Below, in pieces: positions 23,554 through 31,635 of a stretch of 35,037 nt of DNA; within the stretch, counting starts at the first letter, position 1, and the number at the start of each line of letters is the position of its first letter. Under the pieces are notes generated by a model. That model made no database searches and was not told the origin of the DNA. It saw only the letters and a program-made list of their open reading frames with translations. This stretch comes from Bacillus litorisediminis. Lineage in GTDB: Bacteria; Bacillota; Bacilli; Bacillales; JC228. Both the position numbers and the translations under genes were made by a program. The stretch covers positions 1,713 through 36,749 of the forward strand of contig NZ_JAKZKT010000039.1 in NCBI RefSeq assembly GCF_022808645.1, read 5' to 3'.

Positions 23554-24744
23554 ATGTCGGGTCCACTTACAGGATTAAAAGTCTTGGATATTGCCACGGT
23601 TTATGCGGCGCCATTTGCAGCTGCTTTATTAGGGGACTACGGGGCAGAGGTGATTAAAGTAGAAATCCCGGGGAAGGGCGATCCGGTGCGGGGGTTTCAG
23701 CCCATGCGGCTGGATGAATCAATCCCTTGGGCGACGGTTTCCCGCAATAAAAAGACAGTGACTCTTGATTTGCGAAAGGAAAAAGGACAGGAAATCTTTT
23801 TAAAATTGTTAGCCAATCAGGATGTTCTATTTGAAAACTTCCGCCCTGGAACGCTTGAAAAATGGGGAGTTACGATGGATCGGATTCGAGCAGCGAACCC
23901 TAACATCATTGTTGTCCGTGTCAGCGGCTATGGTCAAACAGGTCCAAAACGTGAAGTGGCGGGCTTTGGCACGTCAGCGACAGCTTTTAGCGGCTATACC
24001 TATATAACAGGGGAGCCGGACCGGCCGCCACTGTCACCGCCGATATCGCTGGTTGATTATGTAACAGGCCTTTTTGCGACCATCGGAGCTCTCACGGCCC
24101 TTTATCATCGCGATGTCTACGGCGGGGAAGGTCAAGAGATAGATGTTTCCCTTTATGAATCGATGTTCCGTCTATTAGATATTATGGTTGCTTCCTACGA
24201 CCAGCTTGGAATCATCATGGAAAGAAGGGGCAGTGACAATAGTCTTGCCGTTCCAGTCGGGACCTTTCAAACCGCTGATAAGAAATGGATGGTTTTGACG
24301 ACCAGTACAGACCGGACCTTCTATCGCCTCGCCAAAATCATGGGCAGAGAGGATATGATTACGGATCCTCGCTACTCAACGAACAAAGCGCGGGAGAAGA
24401 GAAGGGCTGAACTGATGAGTTTGGTGGCGGATTGGATTGGAACCTTGAAAGCCAAAGACCTTCAGGAGCTTTGCGATCAGAATGGTGTACCTATTTCTCT
24501 GGTTTACTCGATAGAAGACATTTTCAATGATCCGCAATATCAGGCACGCCAGTCTATCATTGAGGTCGAACATGCGACCCTGGGAAAAGTGAAGCTTCCT
24601 GGAGTTTTCCCTAAATTCTCGAAAACCCCGGGGTCTGTCAGAAAAACAGGAGCCAGTCTTGGCGAACACAACCTAGAAGTCTATCAACAGCTTGGCTATT
24701 CACGGGAAGATATTGAAGCATTGCAAAAGGAGGGAATCATATGA
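23554..24744 (+). CDS. Family III CoA-transferase (CaiB/BaiF), second copy
   Basis: This 396-residue paralogue of the preceding enzyme has the same layout: LTGLKVLDIATVYAAPFAAA, GDYGAEVIKVEIPGKGDPVR, SRNKKTVTLDLRKEKG, FENFRPGTLEKWGVT, VSGYGQTGPKREVAGFGTSA. The catalytic aspartate is Asp168 in SLVDYVTGLF, and GEGQEIDVSLYESM follows. Both copies keep the catalytic Asp, so neither is an obviously dead subunit. ATG 23554 follows AGAGGTGA. Its stop overlaps the start of the lyase gene by 4 bases (ATGA), so the two are translationally coupled. The tight spacing suggests that the transferase and the lyase work in sequence. Whether the two copies form one heteromeric transferase or handle two acids is not determined. 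Confidence 0.9.
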   Translation: MSGPLTGLKVLDIATVYAAPFAAALLGDYGAEVIKVEIPGKGDPVRGFQPMRLDESIPWATVSRNKKTVTLDLRKEKGQEIFLKLLANQDVLFENFRPGTLEKWGVTMDRIRAANPNIIVVRVSGYGQTGPKREVAGFGTSATAFSGYTYITGEPDRPPLSPPISLVDYVTGLFATIGALTALYHRDVYGGEGQEIDVSLYESMFRLLDIMVASYDQLGIIMERRGSDNSLAVPVGTFQTADKKWMVLTTSTDRTFYRLAKIMGREDMITDPRYSTNKAREKRRAELMSLVADWIGTLKAKDLQELCDQNGVPISLVYSIEDIFNDPQYQARQSIIEVEHATLGKVKLPGVFPKFSKTPGSVRKTGASLGEHNLEVYQQLGYSREDIEALQKEGII

Positions 24745-25688
24745 ACTGGGAACTCAATGATTTTATCAAGGTGAAAGATGTAGGGCCGCGGGATGGTCTG
24801 CAAATGGAGAAAAATTTTATCCCGACCGAGGAAAAAATTAAATTGATTAATGCGCTGTCTAAAACGGGTGTTCATGGCATTCAAGTGACTTCTCTCGTTC
24901 ATCCAAAAGCTGTTCCGCAATTGGCAGATGCTGCAATCGTGATGAAAAACATAGAGCGTCAGCCTGGCGTTACATATAGTGTCCTCGTCCCAAATGAACG
25001 AGGAGCCGAACGTGCTGTTCCTCTGCAGGCGGATGAATGGGAATTGATGCATTCGGTCACAGAATCTCATAGCCGCTCGAATGCCAATAAAAGTGTTGAT
25101 GAGAGTTTAAAGGAGCACGAAAAGGTCGTCAAAATTGCCCGTGAACATAATGTGACAGTTCAAGGGGGAATGGCAACTGCGTTGGGTTGTCCTTTTGAAG
25201 GGAAGGTTCCTTTTGAAAGAGTGCTATATACCGCGGAAGCCTATTATTCTATGGGAATTCGCCACATCGGAGTTGCTGATACCATTGGCTGTGCCGACCC
25301 AAAGCTTGTCTATACGACGATGAAGAGGCTGATTGACCGTTTTCCGGATGTGGAGTTTAGCCTCCATCTTCACAATACACGAGGGATGGCTCTTGCCAAT
25401 GTATTAGCCGGGATTGATGCAGGAGTCTTATATTTTGACGCATCGATTGGCGGTCTCGGGGGCTGCCCGTATGCTCCTGGTGCAACAGGAAATGTAGCAA
25501 CGGAGGATCTCGTTCACATGCTTAACTTAATGAATGTTCAAAGCGGTATTGATTTAGATCAGCTCCTCACGATAGCAAAGGATGTTGAAAGATTAGTAGG
25601 ACACAAGCTAGAAAGTACGATTCATCGTGCTGGCCCATCCTACCAAATTCATGCTGCACCAGCATCTCAAGAAAAACTCGCAAAGTAG
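24741..25688 (+). CDS. HMG-CoA lyase-like CoA-thioester lyase
   Basis: This 315-residue TIM-barrel enzyme of the HMGL/DRE-TIM family would split a 3-hydroxy-acyl-CoA into acetyl-CoA and a keto acid. Visible marks are VKDVGPRDGLQMEKN (Arg17, Asp18, Gln21), the metal-binding histidines in LHLHNTRG (His209, His211), GVADTIG, and the G-loop GLGGCPYAPGATGNVATED with the catalytic Cys242. Two positions differ from typical HMG-CoA lyases. The Glu of the IETTS segment is Gln48 here (IQVTS), and the Asp after the His pair is Asn212. These may mean a different substrate such as citramalyl-CoA, or only sequence drift. The gene starts inside the stop of the second transferase gene, with AAAGGAGG upstream, which supports a shared pathway. 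Confidence 0.85.
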   Translation: MNWELNDFIKVKDVGPRDGLQMEKNFIPTEEKIKLINALSKTGVHGIQVTSLVHPKAVPQLADAAIVMKNIERQPGVTYSVLVPNERGAERAVPLQADEWELMHSVTESHSRSNANKSVDESLKEHEKVVKIAREHNVTVQGGMATALGCPFEGKVPFERVLYTAEAYYSMGIRHIGVADTIGCADPKLVYTTMKRLIDRFPDVEFSLHLHNTRGMALANVLAGIDAGVLYFDASIGGLGGCPYAPGATGNVATEDLVHMLNLMNVQSGIDLDQLLTIAKDVERLVGHKLESTIHRAGPSYQIHAAPASQEKLAK

Positions 25689-25749
25689 GGTGTCGAAAAA
25701 GGGGATACGGTTTCAAACTATTTTTTCAAAATAATAGGGGGAATTTTAC

Positions 25750-26781
25750 TTGAAATTTTTAAAATCGAAGTGGTCGTCACTATTTATCGTATGTTTATCC
25801 GTACTAGTCGTATTAGTTGGCTGCAGCTCAAGTTCAAGCGGAGGAACGGGCGGAGATGCAGGATCAAACGATGAAAACGTCTATTCTGACGGAAAGCCAG
25901 TTACTCTCGTTGCACCTGCATCACCGGGAAGCGGCTGGGATTTGACAGCACGTGCATTAGTTGAAGTTTTTACGAAAGAAGGATTAGTTGACTTTCCAGT
26001 CCCTGTCGTGAATGAGGCTGGTGCAACAGGAGCCGTTTCCTTGTCCCAGCTTGTTACGGCGAAAAAGGGAGCGGCTGATAAGATCAGTGTGACTTCAACG
26101 CCAATCATGTCCAATTACCTTCGCGGTTTATCCGAGTATTCCTATGAAGACGTCACGATGATCGCAAGACTTATGACCGAGTACTATACAGTGGTTGTAC
26201 CTAAGGATTCTAAATATCAAACCATTGAAGATCTATTAAATGACGTGAAAGCTGATCCAAAAGCTGTTGCGATTGGAGCGTCAGGTGACGACCAGCTGCC
26301 ATTTGCTCTATTAGTAGATGCGGTTGGCGGAGATGCATCTTCTATTAATTTTATCTCGTATGAAGGCGGCGGAGAAATTACAAATGCGCTCTTAAATGGT
26401 GACCTGGCTGCCGCTATGTCTGGAATTAGTGAATTTACAGCTCAAATTGAAGCTGGTGAATTCCGTGCTCTTGTTGTAACGAGTGAGGAAAGACTGGGCG
26501 GTGTCATGCAGGATGTGCCAACAGCTATCGAACAAGGCATTGATGTGACATTTGGAAACTGGCGCGGACTCATGGGTCCTCCAGATATGCCTGAAGAGGC
26601 TGTAACGTATTGGGCGAATGTCATTGAAAAAGCGCTTCAGACGGATACGTGGAAGGATTTAGCGAAGAAGAATCAATGGGAAACCACTTTTATGAAGGGT
26701 GAAGAATTTCAAAATTATTTAAATGAAGCCAATGAAGCCTATAAACAAGGTCTGGAAAAGACAGGCCAGCTGAAAAGATAA
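25750..26781 (+). CDS. tctC: TctC: tripartite tricarboxylate transporter solute-binding lipoprotein
   Basis: This 343-residue extracytoplasmic receptor of a TTT system captures a carboxylate outside the membrane and hands it to TctA/TctB. It has a lipoprotein signal peptide: a basic start (MKFLKSKW), a hydrophobic core and the lipobox LVGC with Cys25, followed by a Ser/Gly-rich linker. The mature domain begins VTLVAPASPGSGWDLTARAL, the typical BUG/TctC first strand and loop. Other family marks are VPKDSKYQTIEDLLNDVK and the acidic AIGASGDDQLPFALLVDAVG. Length is normal. A TTG start at 25750 follows GGGGGAA. In its operon it precedes TctB and TctA, a common order in these transporters. The ligand cannot be predicted from the fold. 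Confidence 0.92.
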   Translation: MKFLKSKWSSLFIVCLSVLVVLVGCSSSSSGGTGGDAGSNDENVYSDGKPVTLVAPASPGSGWDLTARALVEVFTKEGLVDFPVPVVNEAGATGAVSLSQLVTAKKGAADKISVTSTPIMSNYLRGLSEYSYEDVTMIARLMTEYYTVVVPKDSKYQTIEDLLNDVKADPKAVAIGASGDDQLPFALLVDAVGGDASSINFISYEGGGEITNALLNGDLAAAMSGISEFTAQIEAGEFRALVVTSEERLGGVMQDVPTAIEQGIDVTFGNWRGLMGPPDMPEEAVTYWANVIEKALQTDTWKDLAKKNQWETTFMKGEEFQNYLNEANEAYKQGLEKTGQLKR

Positions 26782-26814
26782 TCCTTCGCAAAAAAAAGAG
26801 AATGAGGTGGTCAT

Positions 26815-27294
26815 TTGAATAAGAATATCATTTCAGGAGTGGTGGTTTTAGCCTTTGCTGTTATCTATACCATTATGGCTTTCAGGCTGCCGCCGCCAGC
26901 ATCAGAATCAGTAGTTGTTGGACCATCCGTTTTTCCGGGGGCTATCGGGATTCTTTTAATCGTAACATCGGTCATCCTTATTATTTCGGGATTGATAGAG
27001 GCGCGTCGGAAGCCAAACAAGATAGAGAAGAAGGCTGGTTCAAAAGAGGAAGGAGAACCACAGGATAAAAAGAAGGTTTTCCTTCTTTCTCTTTTCTTGC
27101 TCGGGTATGTAGTATTGTTTGTTCCGCTTGGATACTTAATTTCTACAGCCTTATTCATTTTAAGTGTCACGATGTATTTGGATCGAAAAGCTTGGATTCG
27201 CAATGTGATTTATTCATTAGTTTTTCCGATTACTGTTTATTTTGTATTTGACCGTGTACTCTCAGTCTATTTGCCGTTAGGTCCATTAGGGTAG
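26815..27294 (+). CDS. tctB: TctB: TTT transporter small membrane subunit
   Basis: This 159-residue membrane protein has four predicted helices (about residues 4-24, 38-60, 92-112 and 118-155) with a basic cytoplasmic loop (RRKPNKIEKKAGSKEEGEPQ) between helices two and three. This is the TctB pattern, and the small subunit is poorly conserved in sequence, so the position between TctC and TctA carries much of the call. PPPASESVVVGPSVFPGAIG in the first loop is typical. The start is TTG at 26815, 5 bases after GAGGTGG. The gap to TctA is 13 bases, with AGGAGGTGG just before the next ATG, so the two are co-translated. Confidence 0.88.
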   Translation: MNKNIISGVVVLAFAVIYTIMAFRLPPPASESVVVGPSVFPGAIGILLIVTSVILIISGLIEARRKPNKIEKKAGSKEEGEPQDKKKVFLLSLFLLGYVVLFVPLGYLISTALFILSVTMYLDRKAWIRNVIYSLVFPITVYFVFDRVLSVYLPLGPLG

Positions 27295-27307
27295 GAGGTG
27301 GCTGTCT

Positions 27308-28840
27308 ATGGATATCTTCTCTAATATCATCACAGGTTTTAGTGCCGTATTATCACTGGAGACTCTAGCCTTTGCATTTCTAGGAGTCCTGATCGGAACA
27401 TTAACGGGAATACTCCCTGGAATCGGTCCGATTACAGCCATCGCTCTACTCATTCCGCTGGCCTATGGAATGGAACCAATGAGTGGTCTGATCATGCTCA
27501 TTGGCATCTATTATGGCTCCATGTACGGGGGCTCGACAACAGCCATTCTTGTAAAAACTCCCGGAGAAGTAGCTTCCGTCGTCACGACATTAGATGGATA
27601 TGAAATGGCAAGACAAGGGAAAGCAGGCAGGGCTTTATCTGCTGCAGCGATTGGTTCCTTTATCGCGGGAACTCTTTCAACAATAGGACTGATGCTGCTT
27701 GCTCCGACTTTAGCGAAAGCTGCCTATTATTTTGGCTCAGCAGAGTATTTTCTGTTGATTGTTTTAGCGATGACGATGGTATCCAGTTTAACGACTGGCT
27801 CTGCATTAAAAGCATATATTTCAACATTATTTGGACTGTCGATTGCAATGGTGGGCATTGACCTGCAAACAAGTGTCCCGCGCTATACATTTGGCATCCC
27901 CAACCTGTTAGACGGAATTGATTTTGTGCTAATCGCGATTGCTCTATTTGCGATCCCAGAAGCCCTTGAAAATATGGCGAGAAAAGGGAAATCTCGTAAA
28001 ATGGACGTGCAACATTTTAAAGGCACACAGTGGATGACGCGCGAGGATTGGAAAAGATCGATTGGTCCCTTTGGAAGAGGTTCAATATTAGGGTTTTTAA
28101 TCGGAGTCCTTCCAGGCATCGGCCCATCTTTGGCTTCGTTTTTATCTTATGGGATGGAAAAGAAGCTGTCCAAGCATCCCGAGGAATTCGGCAAAGGAGC
28201 CATCGAAGGCGTATCAGGTCCGGAAGCAGCCAATAATGCCGGAGTCGGCGGAGCGCTTGTACCATTATTTACTCTCGGTATTCCGGGATCAGCTACGACA
28301 GCGCTTTTAATGCTGATCTTCATGATGTACGGTCTCCAGCCTGGCCCAGGAATGTTTGATTCAAACCCGACTCTGCTTTGGGCGATTATTGCCAGTATGT
28401 ATATCGGAAATATCATGCTGTTAGTATTGAATCTTCCGCTGGTTGGGGTTTTTGCTTCCCTTTTAAAAATACCGACCGTGCCTCTCTTTGTAGGGGTCAT
28501 TTCCTTTTCAGTATTAGGTGTTTACGGCATTAATTTTAATCAGTTTGATCTTTTCTTGTTATTCGGATTTGGACTTGTCGGATACGCGATGCAGCGATTC
28601 GGTTTTCCGCTCGCTCCGGCAGTGATGGCCTTAGTGCTGGGTCCATTATTGGAGCAAAACTTCCGCCGCAGCATGGAAATCACAAATGGCAGTCTGATAA
28701 CATTCGTGGAAAGACCGATTTCCCTCGCCATCAGCATCCTAATTGTTTTAATCGTATTTGTACCTATACTTAAAACGTTCCTTAAGAAAAAAAGAAACAG
28801 CCACACACAAATCAACCCTGATATTGAAAAAAAAGCATAG
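27308..28840 (+). CDS. tctA: TctA: TTT transporter large membrane subunit
   Basis: This 510-residue membrane protein is the sodium- or proton-driven transport channel of the TTT system, with about 11-12 predicted helices. The conserved TctA signatures are intact: the first GILPGIGPITAIALLIP (residues 34-50), YYGSMYGGSTTAILVKTPGE (68-87), and a second repeat-like GVLPGIGPSLASF near 265, with GVGGALVPLFTLGIPGSATT around 315. This inverted-repeat pattern is a family hallmark. The TctA C-terminus ends in a basic stretch (KKKRNSHTQINPDIEKKA). ATG 27308 follows AGGAGGTGG. It is the last gene before the terminator at 28861, so regulator, enzymes and transporter look like one transcription unit, with imported acid fed directly to the CoA-transferases. 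Confidence 0.94.
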   Translation: MDIFSNIITGFSAVLSLETLAFAFLGVLIGTLTGILPGIGPITAIALLIPLAYGMEPMSGLIMLIGIYYGSMYGGSTTAILVKTPGEVASVVTTLDGYEMARQGKAGRALSAAAIGSFIAGTLSTIGLMLLAPTLAKAAYYFGSAEYFLLIVLAMTMVSSLTTGSALKAYISTLFGLSIAMVGIDLQTSVPRYTFGIPNLLDGIDFVLIAIALFAIPEALENMARKGKSRKMDVQHFKGTQWMTREDWKRSIGPFGRGSILGFLIGVLPGIGPSLASFLSYGMEKKLSKHPEEFGKGAIEGVSGPEAANNAGVGGALVPLFTLGIPGSATTALLMLIFMMYGLQPGPGMFDSNPTLLWAIIASMYIGNIMLLVLNLPLVGVFASLLKIPTVPLFVGVISFSVLGVYGINFNQFDLFLLFGFGLVGYAMQRFGFPLAPAVMALVLGPLLEQNFRRSMEITNGSLITFVERPISLAISILIVLIVFVPILKTFLKKKRNSHTQINPDIEKKA

Positions 28841-28860
28841 CACACCGCTGCTGATAAAAT

Positions 28861-28890
28861 ACGATTCTTCGAGAAGAAGGGTCGTTTTTT
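28861..28890 (+). terminator. Rho-independent terminator of the TTT operon
   Basis: ACGATTCTTC (28861-28870) pairs with GAAGGGTCGT (28876-28885), with two G-T pairs, around the loop GAGAA. Six T follow. It lies 20 bases after the TctA stop. Confidence 0.9.
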
Positions 28891-28896
28891 GTTAAT

Positions 28897-28982
28897 GAAA
28901 CAAGGGGACGGTTCTTCTGTTTCATCATTTCTGCTCAAGGAAACAAGGGGACGGTTCTTCTGTTTCATTATTTCTGCTCAAG
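28897..28982. repeat. Tandem 43-bp repeat with GGGACGG core
   Basis: Two copies of a 43-base unit (28897-28939 and 28940-28982) begin GAAACAAGGGGACGGTTCTT; they differ at one base (CATCAT against CATTAT). Each is bounded by GAAAC and GTTTC. They lie directly after the operon terminator. The GGGACGGTTCTTCTGTTTC word is of the type that recurs in Bacillaceae intergenic regions. Confidence 0.9.
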
Positions 28983-29008
28983 CAAGAACTCTGGCTATGT
29001 TTGGTTTT

Positions 29009-29035
29009 GAAACGCAAGATCCGTCCCTGTGTTTC
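29009..29035. repeat. Inverted, diverged copy of the GGGACGG repeat
   Basis: GAAACGCAAGATCCGTCCC followed by TGTGTTTC, read in reverse complement, gives GAAACACAGGGACGG with ATCTT and a closing GTTTC. This matches the plan of the tandem repeat unit 30 bases upstream in the opposite direction. It lies in the leader of the AEC transporter gene. Confidence 0.7.
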
Positions 29036-29070
29036 AGCAAGCAATTTACTCTCTGTAGCGGTATAAACAC

Positions 29071-29090
29071 ACAGAGGGATATCTCTCTGT
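29071..29090. promoter_or_regulatory. 20-bp near-perfect palindrome before the AEC transporter
   Basis: ACAGAGGGATATCTCTCTGT is a palindrome with 9 of 10 base pairs, centred on GATATC and ending 22 bases before the AEC start. It could be an operator for an unidentified regulator, or an RNA hairpin in the leader. Confidence 0.5.
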
Positions 29091-29112
29091 TGGGGAATGA
29101 GGTTAGGGAGAG

Positions 29113-30039
29113 ATGGATGTCTTTTTTCTAATTTTGATTGAGGTCATATTGCCCGTTTTTATTCTGATTGGAGCAGGCGCTTTTTTACACAGAAAATTCA
29201 CTTTTGATCTGAATACGTTATCGAAACTGACAACCTATTTTTTAATTCCTGCAATCAGTTTCGTCAATATTTACGAAAGTAATATCGGTGGAGAAACGAT
29301 GCTGATCACAGTAGGGCTGCTCACTTTGCATAACGTCTGCTTAATCCTGTTATGTTCGGCTGCGGCTAAAGCGGCAAAATTTGATGCAAGCATGTCTTCT
29401 ACGTTTAAAAATAGTGTCGTGCTTATTAATGCGGGGAATTTTGGACTGCCGGTCAGCCAGCTGATTTTTCAAACGAATCCGCTGGGAGCTTCGATTCAGG
29501 TGATTGTCCTGCTGTTTCAAAATTTCCTGAATTACACCTATGGTTTGATGAATTGTATCTCCGCCAAAAGTACAGCAACTGCCTCCATGTTAAAGGAGCT
29601 TGTAAAAAACCCGATTATTTTTACTTCTATATTAGGACTTATTTTAAATATAATGGCGGTCGACATCCCAAGTGTGATATGGGGTCCAGTCGAAAATACA
29701 GCCAATGCTTTTATTGCGATTGCGCTGGTTACACTTGGTGCGCAGAGTGCCTATCTAAAATTAAACCGGATTACGTTGCCGCTCGTTCTGAGTCTGGCAG
29801 GAAGGCTAATTATATCTCCTATTATAGCCCTGATTTTTTTATGGATGTTTGGCATAAGCGGGACGGTCGCACAAGCTTTGTTTATCGCAAGCTCTTTTCC
29901 GAGTTCCAGGAATAGTGCTTTGTTTGCTTTAGAATATCATCATTATCCTAACCTGGCTGCCCAGATTGTATTAGTATCTACCTTATTAAGCAGTATAACC
30001 GTTACGATTGTTGTGTATTTATCGAAGGTTTTATTTTGA
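29113..30039 (+). CDS. AEC family transporter (auxin efflux carrier type)
   Basis: This 308-residue membrane protein with about 10 predicted helices belongs to the AEC family, which in bacteria carries malate, malonate or other carboxylates. The two-half architecture is visible: PVFILIGAGAFLHRKFTFDL then LSKLTTYFLIPAISFVNIYE in the first half, and FKNSVVLINAGNFGLPVSQL as the conserved helix four. The second half has ALVTLGAQSAYLKL and SSFPSSRNSALFALEYHHYP. ATG 29113 follows GGGAGAG, with an AGG-rich stretch at a longer distance. It lies downstream of the TTT operon but behind a terminator and repeats, so it has its own leader and possibly its own regulation. Substrate is not predictable; a carboxylate would suit the neighbourhood. 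Confidence 0.85.
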   Translation: MDVFFLILIEVILPVFILIGAGAFLHRKFTFDLNTLSKLTTYFLIPAISFVNIYESNIGGETMLITVGLLTLHNVCLILLCSAAAKAAKFDASMSSTFKNSVVLINAGNFGLPVSQLIFQTNPLGASIQVIVLLFQNFLNYTYGLMNCISAKSTATASMLKELVKNPIIFTSILGLILNIMAVDIPSVIWGPVENTANAFIAIALVTLGAQSAYLKLNRITLPLVLSLAGRLIISPIIALIFLWMFGISGTVAQALFIASSFPSSRNSALFALEYHHYPNLAAQIVLVSTLLSSITVTIVVYLSKVLF

Positions 30040-30183
30040 GGTTTTGCTATGTGTGAAGATGCAAGGGAAACATGAATTTCAGACTAAAACTGCACTTTTC
30101 TGCGCTGAAATTTACATAGAATATTCCCAATCAAATAACTGCAATGATCATAGTCCGGGAAATAAAAAAGGCGTTTTGTCTTC
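30040..30183. other. Short gap between convergent genes
   Basis: No gene is seen between the AEC transporter stop and the DUF3231 stop. GAAATAA (about 30160) and TTATTTC (about 30183) could pair weakly, but no solid terminator is evident. Confidence 0.4.
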
Positions 30184-31206
30184 TTATTTCTTTGTGCCTT
30201 GTGCAAGGGATTTTCTGTCAATCGCTTCAGGTTGTTTTTCCAGCCATCCATGTTTAACCATAATATTGTAGCAAAGAACACCAGCCTCCATCGCATGGGT
30301 AAATACTCGATAATAGTTGACCATTATATCTGATCTTAAGCTGGAACCTAATGATGCACCATAATAAGAAAGTGCTGCATTTACTAAAAACGCGCAGTGA
30401 TTCATCATCAATTTGTCTGAAAATGGACTTACAGTCGAATCAGTGATCTCAGCATCCCATTTCTCAGGTATTGGTAAATGATCTTGTCTTAATATAGTGT
30501 CAAAGCTTTCAGCGTCTTGCCCTGCCAATTTAACGTTTTTCAACATAAAATTACGAACTTCATCCAGCTCCGCGACCTGACTAAAAGCCAAACTTAATGT
30601 CCGGATAAATCCAGTTTTCTTTGAATTAAAGAAAAGGGTACTGATTTCGGAACTGCTGAGAGGTCTTTTGTCTCCAATTAGATTTGAAATGATTCCTGTT
30701 GATTCCATAAACTCCGCCCCATTAGGTGAAGGAATAGGGGGGACACTCGAAAATTTTGGAATATCCTTGGATAATTCCACTATTTTTTGGAACAATTCTT
30801 TAGATGATGACGTACATTCAAAAAAATAATTTTGAACGTCTTGTCTCTCCGAGTTTGTAATAGCCAAGCTATAAGCCGTTAACCCATGTATGGTCATAAT
30901 ATAAGAGTAAAAAAGTAAAAATTGGTCAGAAAACAGACGCGGAGCATTTAGGTTCACGTCATTCTCTGTAAATCCTATTGGGACTTGGAAATTTGCACTT
31001 TTTAAGAATTCCGCGATTTTTGTAATATGGCTCTCAGCTAACTGTAAGGCGAATTCTAAAGTGTGTTTTACCTCTTTGTTTTCAACAATTTTAAGAAAAT
31101 ATTTGTAAACACATATTGCCATACTATCGCCCATATACTGAAGCCAAAATGCGGATACTTCAGCAGAAGTTAAGGTGTTTGTCTTTGTTTTCCTAAAAAT
31201 CCCCAA
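30184..31206 (-). CDS. DUF3231 family protein
   Basis: This 340-residue soluble protein of unknown function has two similar halves, each starting with a helix of the form LTSxEVSxFW: LTSAEVSAFWLQYMGDSMAI near residue 12, and LSSSEISTLFFNSKKTGFIR near 190. Each is followed by a charged helix and PIPxGFT or PIPEKWDAEITDS. The double four-helix, ferritin-like layout is typical of DUF3231 proteins, which occur in spore-forming Bacillaceae. TTG at 31206 is chosen because GGAGGT stands 7 bases before it and the family begins MGIFR or MGIL; the in-frame ATG 36 bases upstream lacks a ribosome binding site. A paralogue is encoded divergently at 31807. Function and partner are unknown. Confidence 0.85.
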   Translation of the reverse strand: MGIFRKTKTNTLTSAEVSAFWLQYMGDSMAICVYKYFLKIVENKEVKHTLEFALQLAESHITKIAEFLKSANFQVPIGFTENDVNLNAPRLFSDQFLLFYSYIMTIHGLTAYSLAITNSERQDVQNYFFECTSSSKELFQKIVELSKDIPKFSSVPPIPSPNGAEFMESTGIISNLIGDKRPLSSSEISTLFFNSKKTGFIRTLSLAFSQVAELDEVRNFMLKNVKLAGQDAESFDTILRQDHLPIPEKWDAEITDSTVSPFSDKLMMNHCAFLVNAALSYYGASLGSSLRSDIMVNYYRVFTHAMEAGVLCYNIMVKHGWLEKQPEAIDRKSLAQGTKK

Positions 31207-31448
31207 ATGACATACCTCCAATTTATTGTGAGTTTGTTTCATTTGTGATTCGAGATTATTTTATGGTATTGGTTATGAAGTATACAGAGGGAACTTTTGC
31301 TTGCACTTGCAGCTTATTTAGTTATCAAATAACTGCAGTACTGTTAACATTCTTTAAATAACCCGATTAACAAAGCATCTATTTACATAAATAGGAAGAT
31401 AAATAGTATATTTCCACAGAAATGAGATACAACGATGGAGTTGCTTAC

Positions 31449-31635
31449 ATGAAGGAAAAGATTGGCTTATTCGGATTTATACTATTAACCATAGCGATTC
31501 TGTCTTGTTACGTTATAGAAGAAAACTAGAAAAGCAGCTGAGATGGAAGGAATTAAAAACTTTTATAAACAAGTACATTTAACTAAAGACGAGGGAGAAA
31601 ATATCGACCAATTGGTGGAGATCATCAATCAGTAA
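31449..31635 (+). pseudogene. Small membrane protein, frameshifted
   Basis: ATG 31449 opens MKEKIGLFGFILLTIAILSC, a single hydrophobic helix, and stops after YVIEEN at a TAG. One base further the text continues in another frame as RKAAEMEGIKNFYKQVHLT and KDEGENIDQLVEIINQ, ending at 31635. A single-base frameshift would join them into about 60 residues: one N-terminal helix with a charged tail. The region between the two DUF3231 genes contains nothing else recognisable. Confidence 0.5.

Noticed and set aside
24696-25070. 124-codon minus-strand frame opposite the lyase gene
   Set aside because: It lies fully antisense to the end of the second CoA-transferase gene and to the lyase gene, and has no start signal or recognisable family.
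28147-28968. Minus-strand frames (117 and 142 codons) opposite tctA and its terminator
   Set aside because: These are shadows of the conserved TctA gene and of the repeat region; one runs through a terminator and the tandem repeat.
30131-31337. 13-bp direct repeat TCAAATAACTGCA flanking one DUF3231 gene (30131-30143 and 31325-31337)
   Set aside because: In 35 kb of AT-rich DNA several 13-base matches are expected by chance, and there are no inverted ends or transposase, so I do not treat it as a target-site duplication.
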